Part shown: one piece after another, positions 57,020-64,000 of the stretch | Layout of the letters: each line of letters opens with the position of its first letter | Position numbering within the stretch: the stretch's first letter is position 1 | Source: an uncultured Planctomycetia bacterium | GTDB taxonomy: Bacteria > Planctomycetota > Phycisphaerae > Phycisphaerales > SM1A02 | Assembly: GCA_937871505.1 (NCBI GenBank) | Contig: CALMPF010000026.1 | Location: forward strand, 186,001-250,000 | Direction: 5' to 3' | Length of the DNA: 64,000 bases | Notes under the pieces: model-generated | Databases searched by the model: none | What the model was told of the DNA's origin: nothing | Seen by the model: the letters and a program-made list of their open reading frames with translations, nothing else | Position numbers and translations under genes: made by a program

Positions 57020-57678
57020 ACCGCGTCGACCGACCCCGGCCACAGACCGACCGCGTCCCTCATCGCGCCGCCGCAGATCAGGCGTCGGAGCGGGCGGTCG
57101 CCCGGCCGCGGAGCCTTAGGCGTCGGCCTCGGCCGCGATCTCGGTCTGCGTGTCCGTCCAGGCTTCGATCGGGGTCCCAGTCAGGGCCCAGTCGGGTCCC
57201 AGTTGGGGCCCAGTTGGGGCGTCAGTCCTTGCCTGGCGAGGCGGCCGCGCCCTCACATCCGTGAGTGCGCAGAGTCGCATTCCCGACTAGAAAGCGCACC
57301 TCTCTTGCGGATCGCCGGGATTTGGCGCACACTGTCCCCCTCAGGTCGCCGGGTGAGGAGAGGACGCCGAGTCGGCGTTCGAACATCGGACAGAGCGTCG
57401 GGGTCGCGCGGTGCGAGAGCTGCCGCGTCGGCCACGGCGATCGCCGGTCTCGGTTGCGGCTCGGTTGGCGGCGGAACGCCAGTTCGCCAAGCGTGCGTCC
57501 AGAGAGCTCCTCATCCCATCGACGCTGAAGCTCGGAGACGTGCCGCGACTGCGCGCTGGGGAGCGCCGGAGCGGGAGCGCCGATGCGTGGTCGGCCTTCG
57601 GAACCAGATCGACATGGTCGCGTTTCGCCGTCTCGTGGGGATTTTCAGAGGCCCGTGCCTCGAGAGGTGTGTCCAGTC
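57020..57678. other. 659-bp intergenic region with 11-bp minisatellite
   Basis: No gene supported. Contains the repeat at 57173-57216. The 250 bases before the dockerin gene show no clear promoter or ribosome site. Confidence 0.5.
57173..57216. repeat. 11-bp tandem repeat (GGKCCCAGTYR)
   Basis: Four exact-period units: GGTCCCAGTCA, GGGCCCAGTCG, GGTCCCAGTTG and GGGCCCAGTTG. Each contains a near-palindromic GGGCCC or GGTCCC. Confidence 0.85.
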
Positions 57679-58548
57679 ATGAGCGGTCTTCACTGTTCGA
57701 AGGGGTCTGTGATCGGCGGGATCTTCCTTGCCGCCGCCGCGTGCGGCCTGGGGCAGGCGCAGGTGGTGGCGATGGCGTCGTACTCGTTCGGCGACGGTCC
57801 GGAGGTGCTCACAGCGATCACCGGGAACCCGACCCCTTCGGGCAATCTCTCGTTCGTCAAGGTGATCAACCTCGGCGAGTACAAGATCACCTTCAACTAC
57901 GCCGCCGACGTGAACCCCGAGGGGAACGCGCTCATCAACGGCAACACCACGGTCGACAACTACTCCGCCGCGCCGATCTCGGTCACGACCTCCTTCAACG
58001 TCCCGATCTGCCCGACGCTCCTGGGCAGCAGCAACATCGGCGGGCTCTGCACCGTCAAGCTCGTCGCCAACGCCAACGGCGGCGCGATCACCTGCGGAGG
58101 CGACCAGGAGTACCTCGTGGCCGGCATGATCGACGGTCAGCCCGCCTACACGGTCTTCCACTGCCCGTTCATCATGGGCAAGACCGGCGCGGGCTCGACG
58201 ACGACGAACGCGATGTTCGGGACCCCGATCCCGTCGCTGGAGGGTCCGACGGTGGTGAAGTCGATCGGCCAGCGGAACAACTTCACCCTCTCGGATGGCG
58301 ACAAGGCGGTCTTCACGCTGATGTTCGCCACCAACGGCAACATCTTCAATCCCCTGACCAACCCCTGCCCCGGCGACGTCAACCATGACGGGGTCGTCAA
58401 CAAGGACGATCTCATCGAGGTCCTCGCGGCCTTCGGCGCACCCGCCGCCTGCGGCGACTACGTCGACACCGACGGCAACGGCTTCGTCGACTCGGTCGAC
58501 CTCGCGGCGATCATCGGGAATTGGGGTCCTTGCCCCGGCGGCGACTGA
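57679..58548 (+). CDS. Exported protein with C-terminal dockerin-like domain
   Basis: 289 residues. Signal peptide (~9-28, VIGGIFLAAAACGLGQAQ), a beta-rich domain with several cysteines (~30-230; no family recognised), and a C-terminal dockerin-type module (~233-289): two EF-hand calcium loops, DVNHDGVVNKDD and DTDGNGFVDSVD, bounded by CPGD and WGPCPGGD. This C-terminal arrangement is very common in Phycisphaerae exported proteins and is thought to serve anchoring or sorting rather than a cellulosome. Surface or secreted location inferred. Confidence 0.85.
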   Translation: MSGLHCSKGSVIGGIFLAAAACGLGQAQVVAMASYSFGDGPEVLTAITGNPTPSGNLSFVKVINLGEYKITFNYAADVNPEGNALINGNTTVDNYSAAPISVTTSFNVPICPTLLGSSNIGGLCTVKLVANANGGAITCGGDQEYLVAGMIDGQPAYTVFHCPFIMGKTGAGSTTTNAMFGTPIPSLEGPTVVKSIGQRNNFTLSDGDKAVFTLMFATNGNIFNPLTNPCPGDVNHDGVVNKDDLIEVLAAFGAPAACGDYVDTDGNGFVDSVDLAAIIGNWGPCPGGD

Positions 58549-58731
58549 GCCGTCGTCCTCGCCGGGCCGAGTTCGGCCGCCGGCGGCGGTCGAGGTTCCT
58601 GCCCTCGCGGCGACTGACCGCTCCTCCCAGCCGCTCCTCGCGAGTCGCGGCTGTTCATCGAATGCTCCTTGCGACCGCGGCGCCGGGCCTCCCGGCGCCG
58701 CGGCGTCGTTGAACGCCGGGGCGTGGTCGGT

Positions 58732-58737
58732 TACGCT
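58732..58737 (+). promoter_or_regulatory. -10-like TACGCT before HTH gene
   Basis: TACGCT with 9 bases to the ATG (58747); no Shine-Dalgarno sequence. Same hexamer and spacing as at 9249. Confidence 0.45.
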
Positions 58738-58746
58738 TCCTGCGTC

Positions 58747-59541
58747 ATGGCCAAGCTGTTCTACACGCTCGACGAAGTCGCGCAGAAGCTCAACAAGACG
58801 CCCGATGAGGTGCGCGAGATGGCGCGCCGCGGGGCGATCCAGGAGTTTCGCGATCGCGACAAGCTCATGTTCAAGGTCGACCAGATCGACCTGCTTGTCG
58901 GCGGCGAGGAGGAGTCCGGCGAGATTCCGCTGCTGGAGGACAGCAGGCTGGGCGGCTCGGGGCTTGACCTTCAGGACTCCGGCCTTGCGCTCGCCGACAG
59001 CCGCGAAGGCTCGGGGATGAGCGCCTTCGACAGCGGCGATCATGGCGAGCGCGCCTCTGCGAGGACTCAGCCCGCCGGCGCGACCGGAATCGACGACGAG
59101 CTGAGCCTCGACGCAGTCGGATCGGGCAGCGGACTGCTCGACCTCACGCGCGAGTCCGACGACACCTCGCTCGGCGCGGAGCTGCTGGAGGAGGTCTACC
59201 AGAGCGACGACAACGTCGAGATCCCCGCCAACGCCTCCGGGCTCTTCGACGCCGCGGGGGTTGAGAGCCCCGGCAACGCGCTCGGGGGCGGCGTCGCGAT
59301 GGCGCCGATCCTCGTCGAGAGCTACGACGGAGCGTGGTCCGGTCTCGGGCTCGGTCTGCTCCTCGGTGCGGTGGTGGCCTTGGTCGCGATGAGCGTCGTG
59401 CTTTTCGTCGGGCTTCAGGGGAGCACCGCCGGCCTGACGACGATGTTCGCCGGCAACCTGATGATCTGGGCGGGCGGCCTGCTCGGCGCGACGCTCCTCT
59501 TCGGCGTCGCCGGCTTCTTCATCGGGAAGGCGACGGAGTAG
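58747..59541 (+). CDS. HTH (excisionase/MerR-like) protein with C-terminal membrane helices
   Basis: 264 residues. Residues ~1-52 form a helix-turn-helix of the excisionase/MerR type (FYTLDEVAQKLNKTPDEVRE, RRGAIQEFRDRDKLMFKVDQ). A long acidic, Ser/Gly/Asp/Leu-rich region (~55-195) with recurring L-x-x-SGL-like elements follows, then two transmembrane helices (~200-222 and ~235-260). Combination of a DNA-binding-like head with a membrane anchor is seen in planctomycete proteins of unknown function; it could tether DNA or act in a membrane-localised regulatory complex. No function assigned. Confidence 0.75.
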   Translation: MAKLFYTLDEVAQKLNKTPDEVREMARRGAIQEFRDRDKLMFKVDQIDLLVGGEEESGEIPLLEDSRLGGSGLDLQDSGLALADSREGSGMSAFDSGDHGERASARTQPAGATGIDDELSLDAVGSGSGLLDLTRESDDTSLGAELLEEVYQSDDNVEIPANASGLFDAAGVESPGNALGGGVAMAPILVESYDGAWSGLGLGLLLGAVVALVAMSVVLFVGLQGSTAGLTTMFAGNLMIWAGGLLGATLLFGVAGFFIGKATE

Positions 59542-59678
59542 GTCGATCCGCTCCGAGGACGGAACGCCCTGAAGCGGCGGCCTGATCTGCGCGCGGCTCG
59601 CACGTGAGGCTGGCGCGAAACGCGCACGAGACTCGCGCGAAGGCGCGAACCGACACGAGACCAGCCGAGACGACCGCG

Positions 59679-60383
59679 ATGCTCACCCCTTACGGCGATC
59701 GCGAGTGGAGCGTCGCTCTGCTCATCGGCGGCGCGGCCGCGATCGCGGCATGGTCGATCGTCGGGGTGCTCGGCGTCCTCCTGGTCGCCGCCGCGGTCCT
59801 CGCAGCGCTGGCTTTCTTCCGCGACCCGCCGCGAGCGGTTCCGGTCGGGCTCTCTGCGGGAGCGATGCTCAGTCCCGCCGATGGGCGCGTCTCGAAGATC
59901 TTCGACGTCGAGCATCATGTCGCCACCGAAGGCCCCGCGCGGATCGTGCGGATCTTCCTCAGCGTCCTCGACGTTCACGTCAACCGGGCGCCGTGCGACG
60001 GCACCGTGGTCGCGGTGGTCCATGCGCCGGGCCGCTACCTCGACGCCCGGACGGAGGAGTCCGCGCGGGTCAACGAGTCCAACCTGATGATCATGCGGCT
60101 CCGTGACGGGCGGCGCGTCGGCGTGCGCCAGGTCTCGGGCGCGATCGCCCGCCGCATCGTCTGCGCCATCGCGCCGGGGGGAACCATCGGCCGGGGGGAG
60201 CGCTACGGGATGATCAAGTTCGGCTCGACGACGGAGCTGATCCTGCCGAGTCCGGAGTCGGTGACGCTGCGGGTGAGCGAGGGCGATGTCGTGCGCGGAG
60301 GGGTTACTCTGCTCGCCGAACTCGCTCCGGTCACCGAGGAGGATGGCTCCCCCGCGCCCGCTCCCGCGCCTCCCAGAGCGTGA
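59679..60383 (+). CDS. psd: Phosphatidylserine decarboxylase (short type)
   Basis: 234-residue proenzyme that makes phosphatidylethanolamine at the inner membrane. Two N-terminal hydrophobic helices (~15-50) are followed by FFRDPPRAVP, LSPADGRVSKI, FLSVLDVHVNRAPCDG and the self-cleavage site KFGSTTEL, where Ser183 becomes the pyruvoyl group. The ATG at 59679 (MLTPYGDREW) fits the short family; an in-frame ATG-equivalent at 59604 would add 25 low-complexity residues. The 3' end overlaps convergent tsaB by 53 bases. Confidence 0.93.
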   Translation: MLTPYGDREWSVALLIGGAAAIAAWSIVGVLGVLLVAAAVLAALAFFRDPPRAVPVGLSAGAMLSPADGRVSKIFDVEHHVATEGPARIVRIFLSVLDVHVNRAPCDGTVVAVVHAPGRYLDARTEESARVNESNLMIMRLRDGRRVGVRQVSGAIARRIVCAIAPGGTIGRGERYGMIKFGSTTELILPSPESVTLRVSEGDVVRGGVTLLAELAPVTEEDGSPAPAPAPPRA

Positions 60384-61104
60384 CGGCCTCCGGCTGACGG
60401 GCGTAGAGCGGGAGCAGCGCGCCCGGAGCGCAGCGGATCCCTCGCGCATGCAGCCGCTCGCCCGCGACGAGGCACGCCGATGCCGACCAGCTCGGTTCAA
60501 TCCAGCGATGTCGAGGCGCGCCCGGCTGCGGCTCCTCCGAGCGGACCGGCGCGGCCAGCGCGGCCAGCGCGGGCAGGTGGTCGGCCTCGCCGACGACCGT
60601 CAGCTCCGGCGCTGCCGCCAGCAGCGCACTCAGATCGTCGTCCTGCCGGACGCCCTCTTCGACGACGCTCCATGCGCCGTCGCCGGGATCGCGCGCGAGC
60701 CTGCTCGCCCATGCCGAGCCCGGCCGTGCCTCCGTCGGCTGCCTGCTCGCAAGCAGGACCAGCACCTCCGGGAGACCATCGAGCGCGCGGCCAAGCGTCT
60801 CCGCGACCACCAGCGCCGAGGGCACGGGGACCAGCTCCGCACCCGCGATGACGGCGATGAACTTCGACGCCGCGACGGCAGTGCGAAGTCCGGTGAATCC
60901 CCCCGGTCCGATCGAGAGGGCGATCATCGCAAGCTGCGACGCCCGCACCCCGTGTCGCCCCGCAAGGCGATCGATCGCGGCGACGAGGTCTTCTGCCGGG
61001 GCCGTCACCGGCTCCTCGTCAACCAGGCCCCCGGGCGTCCGCAGCGCCACCGATCCGGCTCGTTGCGAAGCCTCGATGGCCAGATGCGCGCCTCCCTCGG
61101 TCAT
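60331..61104 (-). CDS. tsaB: tRNA t6A-modification protein TsaB
   Basis: 257 residues. TsaB is the inactive ASKHA-fold partner of TsaD in N6-threonylcarbamoyladenosine synthesis on tRNAs reading ANN codons. HLAIEASQRAGSVAL at the start and IALSIGPGGFTGLRTAVAAS with the family's GPGSFTGLR signature identify it. The C-terminal half is diverged and Ala/Arg-rich. Overlaps the upstream metallophosphoesterase gene by 4 bases. Confidence 0.9.
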   Translation of the reverse strand: MTEGGAHLAIEASQRAGSVALRTPGGLVDEEPVTAPAEDLVAAIDRLAGRHGVRASQLAMIALSIGPGGFTGLRTAVAASKFIAVIAGAELVPVPSALVVAETLGRALDGLPEVLVLLASRQPTEARPGSAWASRLARDPGDGAWSVVEEGVRQDDDLSALLAAAPELTVVGEADHLPALAALAAPVRSEEPQPGAPRHRWIEPSWSASACLVAGERLHARGIRCAPGALLPLYARQPEAVTLWEARERARGSHPPR

Positions 61105-62024
61105 CTCCGCTCTCCGGGCGCGTCAGGCGCACTCGGAGCGATCAGCGCGCTCAGCGGGACCGCCAGCATGACGGCTCCCTCGGGATCGGGCAGATTCCCG
61201 AGATCGACCGGCAGCGCGACGCCTCGGGCGTGGTCGCTGTTGAGGATCACGGCGTTGGGGGGGCGAAGCTCGATGCCCGTCTCTGCATGCTGGTGGCCGA
61301 GCAGGAAGAGATCGACCCCGAGCAGCGACGCCATTCGCTCGAGATGCTCCGGATCGAGGTCGCGTCCCCAGGTGAACTGATACGCGAGCCCGCCGGGCTG
61401 GAACGCCTCCGGCGACAGTGGCCGCTCGATCGCACCGAGGTCGAGGCTGCGCAGCGCCGCGGCGGTCGGGAGGGAGTGGGCGCAGAACGCGCGCCTGCCC
61501 CGCTCATCCGCGGCGCTGCGGAGGGCGAGCGGCATCGAGCGCATGAAGTCGTTCAGCGCTTCCTCGATGCGCTCGGCCTCGTCCCCGAAGACGTAGTGGA
61601 CCCCGTCTGCGAAGAGCTCGACGCTGTTGCCCGCCCCCTTGCTCACGCCGCGGCCGGTCACCTGCGCGATCTCGTGATTCGCCAGCAGCGGCAGCACCCG
61701 GCCAGGATGGCGACAGACGAGGTCGGCGACCTTCAGCACGATCCGGTGGCTGAGGTCGATGCCGTCGACGAGGCGATCGCCGTGGATCAGCTCGTGCACG
61801 ACCAGCCCCGCCGAGCCGGGCGCTTCGAGGCGGGCGAGATCGACCAGCGCCGAAAGGTGCAGCGGGTTGTCGTGGAGGTCGCCCGCTGCCACGAGCCGCC
61901 CGGCTGCGGGAACCTCGACCACCGCGCCGCGCCGGCGCGGATCCTCCACGAGGATCTCCGCGGCGCCGCGAAGCAGCGCCTCGGCGTCATCGGGGTCGCC
62001 GAGATTCGACGGGGAGCGGGGCAT
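61101..62024 (-). CDS. Calcineurin-like metallophosphoesterase
   Basis: 307-residue dinuclear-metal phosphoesterase. Conserved ligands are recognisable: AAGDLHDNPLHL (D-x-H), LVVHELIHGDR (the G-D block), LLANHEIAQV (N-H-E) and LFLLGHQHAETG (G-H-x-H). Substrate cannot be told; the arrangement resembles ApaH/PP2B-like cytoplasmic phosphatases. First gene of a unit with tsaB. Confidence 0.82.
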   Translation of the reverse strand: MPRSPSNLGDPDDAEALLRGAAEILVEDPRRRGAVVEVPAAGRLVAAGDLHDNPLHLSALVDLARLEAPGSAGLVVHELIHGDRLVDGIDLSHRIVLKVADLVCRHPGRVLPLLANHEIAQVTGRGVSKGAGNSVELFADGVHYVFGDEAERIEEALNDFMRSMPLALRSAADERGRRAFCAHSLPTAAALRSLDLGAIERPLSPEAFQPGGLAYQFTWGRDLDPEHLERMASLLGVDLFLLGHQHAETGIELRPPNAVILNSDHARGVALPVDLGNLPDPEGAVMLAVPLSALIAPSAPDAPGERR

Positions 62025-62060
62025 CGCGGCGCGTGCTCGGCTTCGCGCGATCGGCGTCCC

Positions 62061-63197
62061 TCAGCGCCTCACGCTGGCGACCACCGCGACTTCGCCGACG
62101 CCCGTCGGTCCCGCCACCCGGACGATCGCATAGAGCAGGCCTTCGTACGTCGCGCTGGGAGTGAAGTCGAAGGTGACCACCGAGTCTTCACCGGCCCGGG
62201 GCTGGACGGCGATGAACTTCGCGACCGCGTTCGGGTCCTGCGACGAAACTCCCGTGATCTCCCGATGTGCCGTGCTGAAGGTCGCCGGCCTGCCCGGGCC
62301 GGCCTTGGGCTCGCTGTTCTCCAGATCGACGGTCAGGCGGACGGTCTCGCCGGGCTTGAGCCGGCCGGCGTTCACGATCGGCTCCTTGAAGATCCACTTC
62401 CGCGCCACCCGCTGCGGATCGGCACGCCCGCCCGTGCACTGATGCCGGATTCGGCAGGGGAGCACGGGGCAGTCGTCACGGTCGGTTTCGATGATCCACC
62501 AGAGCCTCATGCCGTCGCAGGGCCATCCCTCGACTGACCAGTTGACCTTGTAGCGGTCGACCGGACCGGAAGAGGCGTCGCGGTCGACGAAGCTCGGAGC
62601 CTCGCCGTTGCTGGAGAGAATCGTGAATGGGCGCCCGTCGGGAGACTCGATCGTGAGCACGCCGGTGGGCTCCTCCAGCGCATCGACGAACTCCTCGACG
62701 GCGCGGATCGGCAGCCTGACGTCGCACTTCAGGGTCACCACGGAAGGTCGGCCATGGCCGGCGAAGAGGATGTTGATCTTCGCCTCCTTGACGCCGGGGT
62801 AGGACGGAGCGTCGAGCGTCGCCTCGAGCTCGAAGAAGTCGCCCGGATTGACCACCGTTCCCGTGTAGTCCCGGGTCGCCGTGCACTTGCACGTCGGCAT
62901 CACCATCGTGACGTTGAGCGGCGCCCGACCGTTGTTGCGGACCCGGAAGGTCGCGGGGTGCTTGCTTCCCGGCGCGACGAGGCCGAAGTCGGCGACCTCG
63001 GGCTCGATGGTCACCGGCGCCGGAGTCGCCGGCGGCGGCGCCTGCTGCCCCGCGGGCGGCGCGGCCGGGCGCCCTGCGGGCGCCGTGGGGCGGCCCGGAG
63101 GCGCCTGCGCCGCGGCGAGCGTTGCCGATCCGAAGCTCGTGAGAACTGCCAACACGACGAGCGCCCGCCGAAGCGGAGCAGGGCGATGCACGGTCAT
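62061..63197 (-). CDS. Exported DUF1573 protein
   Basis: 378 residues. Signal peptide (~10-31, RALVVLAVLTSFGSATLAAAQ), Pro/Ala linker (~32-58), then a DUF1573 Ig-like domain (~60-140: EPEVADFGLVAPGSKHPATF, RVRNNGRAPLNVTMVMPTCK-C-T) followed by two further beta domains, including RLKPGETVRLTVDLENSEPK. The family is abundant in Bacteroidetes and Planctomycetes; function unknown, probably a secreted structural or adhesion role. ATG 63197 has TACGAT 5 bases upstream. Confidence 0.85.
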   Translation of the reverse strand: MTVHRPAPLRRALVVLAVLTSFGSATLAAAQAPPGRPTAPAGRPAAPPAGQQAPPPATPAPVTIEPEVADFGLVAPGSKHPATFRVRNNGRAPLNVTMVMPTCKCTATRDYTGTVVNPGDFFELEATLDAPSYPGVKEAKINILFAGHGRPSVVTLKCDVRLPIRAVEEFVDALEEPTGVLTIESPDGRPFTILSSNGEAPSFVDRDASSGPVDRYKVNWSVEGWPCDGMRLWWIIETDRDDCPVLPCRIRHQCTGGRADPQRVARKWIFKEPIVNAGRLKPGETVRLTVDLENSEPKAGPGRPATFSTAHREITGVSSQDPNAVAKFIAVQPRAGEDSVVTFDFTPSATYEGLLYAIVRVAGPTGVGEVAVVASVRR

Positions 63198-63202
63198 GGG
63201 CG

Positions 63203-63208
63203 ATCGTA
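63203..63208 (-). promoter_or_regulatory. -10-like TACGAT, DUF1573 gene
   Basis: Minus-strand TACGAT 5 bases before the ATG; CTACGATCGcCCATG is almost identical to CTACGATCGgtCCATG before the gene at 9296. Confidence 0.45.
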
Positions 63209-63357
63209 GAGCCGACTCAGGAACGGCGGCAGGATGCGTCGCCCATTGTGCGCCTGCCGCCGTGCGACTCCAGCCGTGCGACTCCCAGCGCGCCTCGCCG
63301 AACCTCGCGGATCCGCCTTCGATGGGATACCGTGACTCCGCTGATTCTCCGAGCACG

Positions 63358-63409
63358 CGCCGCGTCTCTCCTCTCCTGTCCTCTCCTCTCGTTTCCTCTC
63401 CCTTCCCTC
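63358..63409 (+). other. Pyrimidine-rich tract before the last gene
   Basis: About 50 bases of almost pure C/T with CCTCTC-type repeats, running up to the ATG at 63410. There is no Shine-Dalgarno sequence. Polypurine-polypyrimidine tracts can form triplex DNA; a shorter tract of the same kind precedes the ATG at 37240. Confidence 0.7.
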
Positions 63410-64000
63410 ATGTCCGTCCGCTTCGCGCTCTTCGCGCTCCTCGCTCCCGCGCTTCTCGTTCACGCTCCGGCCTCGGCCGACTGGAGCAACATCGGCGGCG
63501 ACGCCGGGCGAAGCGGGCGCGGAGCGGGGATCGGCCCAGGCGCGCCGGAACTGCGCTGGCAGGGCGGCCCGAACTCGATCATCGCGTGGCATCCCTCGAT
63601 CGAAGGCGACCGGGTCTTCGTCATCCGACAGACCTCCTTCGTGCCCGACGGCGTCCCCGACGACGCCAGGGTCTACTGCCTGAGCCTCGTCGACGGGAGC
63701 ATCCGCTGGCAGGCGACGATTCCGTTCGAGGCCGGCGACTGGACGCCGGTGCTCTACGGCGTCAGCCACGGCCGCGTCTTCGCAGGCCGCGGCGGCAACG
63801 GCAGCAGTTCCAGCGCGCCGGTCCACTGCTTCGATGCGGCGACCGGCTCTCCGCTCTGGATCTCTGCGGCGGAGGTCGCCACCGGGAGCTACGACGGCGT
63901 GGTCTTCTCGCCGGAGGGGGATCCGATCTTCGCCACCAACACCTATCTCCGAAGGGTCTCGGCGCTGGACGGATCGACGCTCTGGAACTCCGTCCGCAAC
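63410..64000 (+). CDS. PQQ-like beta-propeller protein (3' partial)
   Basis: First 197 residues of an exported protein; the gene continues past the window. Signal peptide (~1-24, FALFALLAPALLVHAPASA), then DWSNIGGDAGRSGRG and repeated blades of the PQQ/outer-membrane-assembly type (VYCLSLVDGSIRWQATIPFE; VHCFDAATGSPLWISA; VSALDGSTLWN), each with the A/S-x-D-G-x-x-x-W motif. Could be a quinoprotein-like enzyme or a BamB-like scaffold; the catalytic half is not visible. Confidence 0.85.
   Translation, partial: MSVRFALFALLAPALLVHAPASADWSNIGGDAGRSGRGAGIGPGAPELRWQGGPNSIIAWHPSIEGDRVFVIRQTSFVPDGVPDDARVYCLSLVDGSIRWQATIPFEAGDWTPVLYGVSHGRVFAGRGGNGSSSSAPVHCFDAATGSPLWISAAEVATGSYDGVVFSPEGDPIFATNTYLRRVSALDGSTLWNSVRN

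Overview
The window is a GC-rich (roughly 70 %), gene-dense bacterial chromosome segment. Several features point to Planctomycetota, most likely a Phycisphaerae-type lineage: an exported protein ending in a dockerin-like double calcium loop (57679-58548), DUF1573, ThuA and tricorn-protease genes, two planctomycete-style membrane Ser/Thr kinases, an L34 gene with an atypical N-terminus that is not followed by rnpA, and Gram-negative envelope genes (lpxK, hldE, heptosyltransferase). The taxonomic call is inference from gene content. No rRNA, tRNA, phage, IS element or CRISPR array is visible.

Layout. 1-2233: end of a phosphate-uptake operon (pstA-pstB-phoU). 2413-5427: DUF2934 protein, RNase III, ribosomal protein L34, shikimate kinase. 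5473-8247: zinc uptake operon znuA-znuC-znuB with a Fur/Zur-like palindrome directly before znuA. 8160-16987: DMT permease, exported protein, TPR-bearing Ser/Thr kinase, Fur-family regulator whose start codon overlaps that of a divergent ketol-acid reductoisomerase gene, undecaprenyl-diphosphatase. 17095-22622: minus-strand ligA, thuA-like gene and purE-purK. 22920-25220: transaldolase and a second Ser/Thr kinase. About 1.1 kb without a recognisable gene follows, then two small membrane proteins. 27576-32703: an envelope cluster (GT9 heptosyltransferase, maf, membrane protein, lpxK, bifunctional hldE). 33154-35457: HU and the replicative helicase DnaB. 36033-39187: ECF sigma factor with two downstream envelope proteins. 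39204-47243: a five-gene oligopeptide/nickel-type ABC transporter whose subunits carry unusual insertions. 47562-52881: peroxiredoxin, dUTPase, entericidin-like lipoprotein, FAS1 protein, ECF sigma and RskA-type anti-sigma. 53225-57019: a very large tricorn-type protease. 57679-64000: dockerin protein, HTH membrane protein, phosphatidylserine decarboxylase, tsaB, metallophosphoesterase, DUF1573 protein and the start of a PQQ-like beta-propeller protein.

Most striking signals beyond the genes: (i) at least eleven genes have a TAnnnT hexamer 5-9 nt (seven times exactly 6 nt) before the start codon and no Shine-Dalgarno sequence, the signature of leaderless transcripts; (ii) a dispersed fold-back repeat (27230-27395, 48853-49033, probable fragment near 36694) whose two arms vary together; (iii) a structured spacer between an ECF sigma gene and its downstream partner, with six G-tracts and a 15-nt-arm hairpin; (iv) several 11-13 bp minisatellites at gene edges; (v) a tricorn protease with an inserted linker and beta-rich domain; (vi) an RNase III lacking one metal-site aspartate.

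Within operons genes are tightly coupled by ATGA/GTGA overlaps (pstA-pstB, znuA-znuC-znuB, ilvC-uppP, purE-purK, GT9-maf-membrane protein-lpxK, sigma-rskA, metallophosphoesterase-tsaB). No intrinsic terminator with a convincing T-run could be identified.
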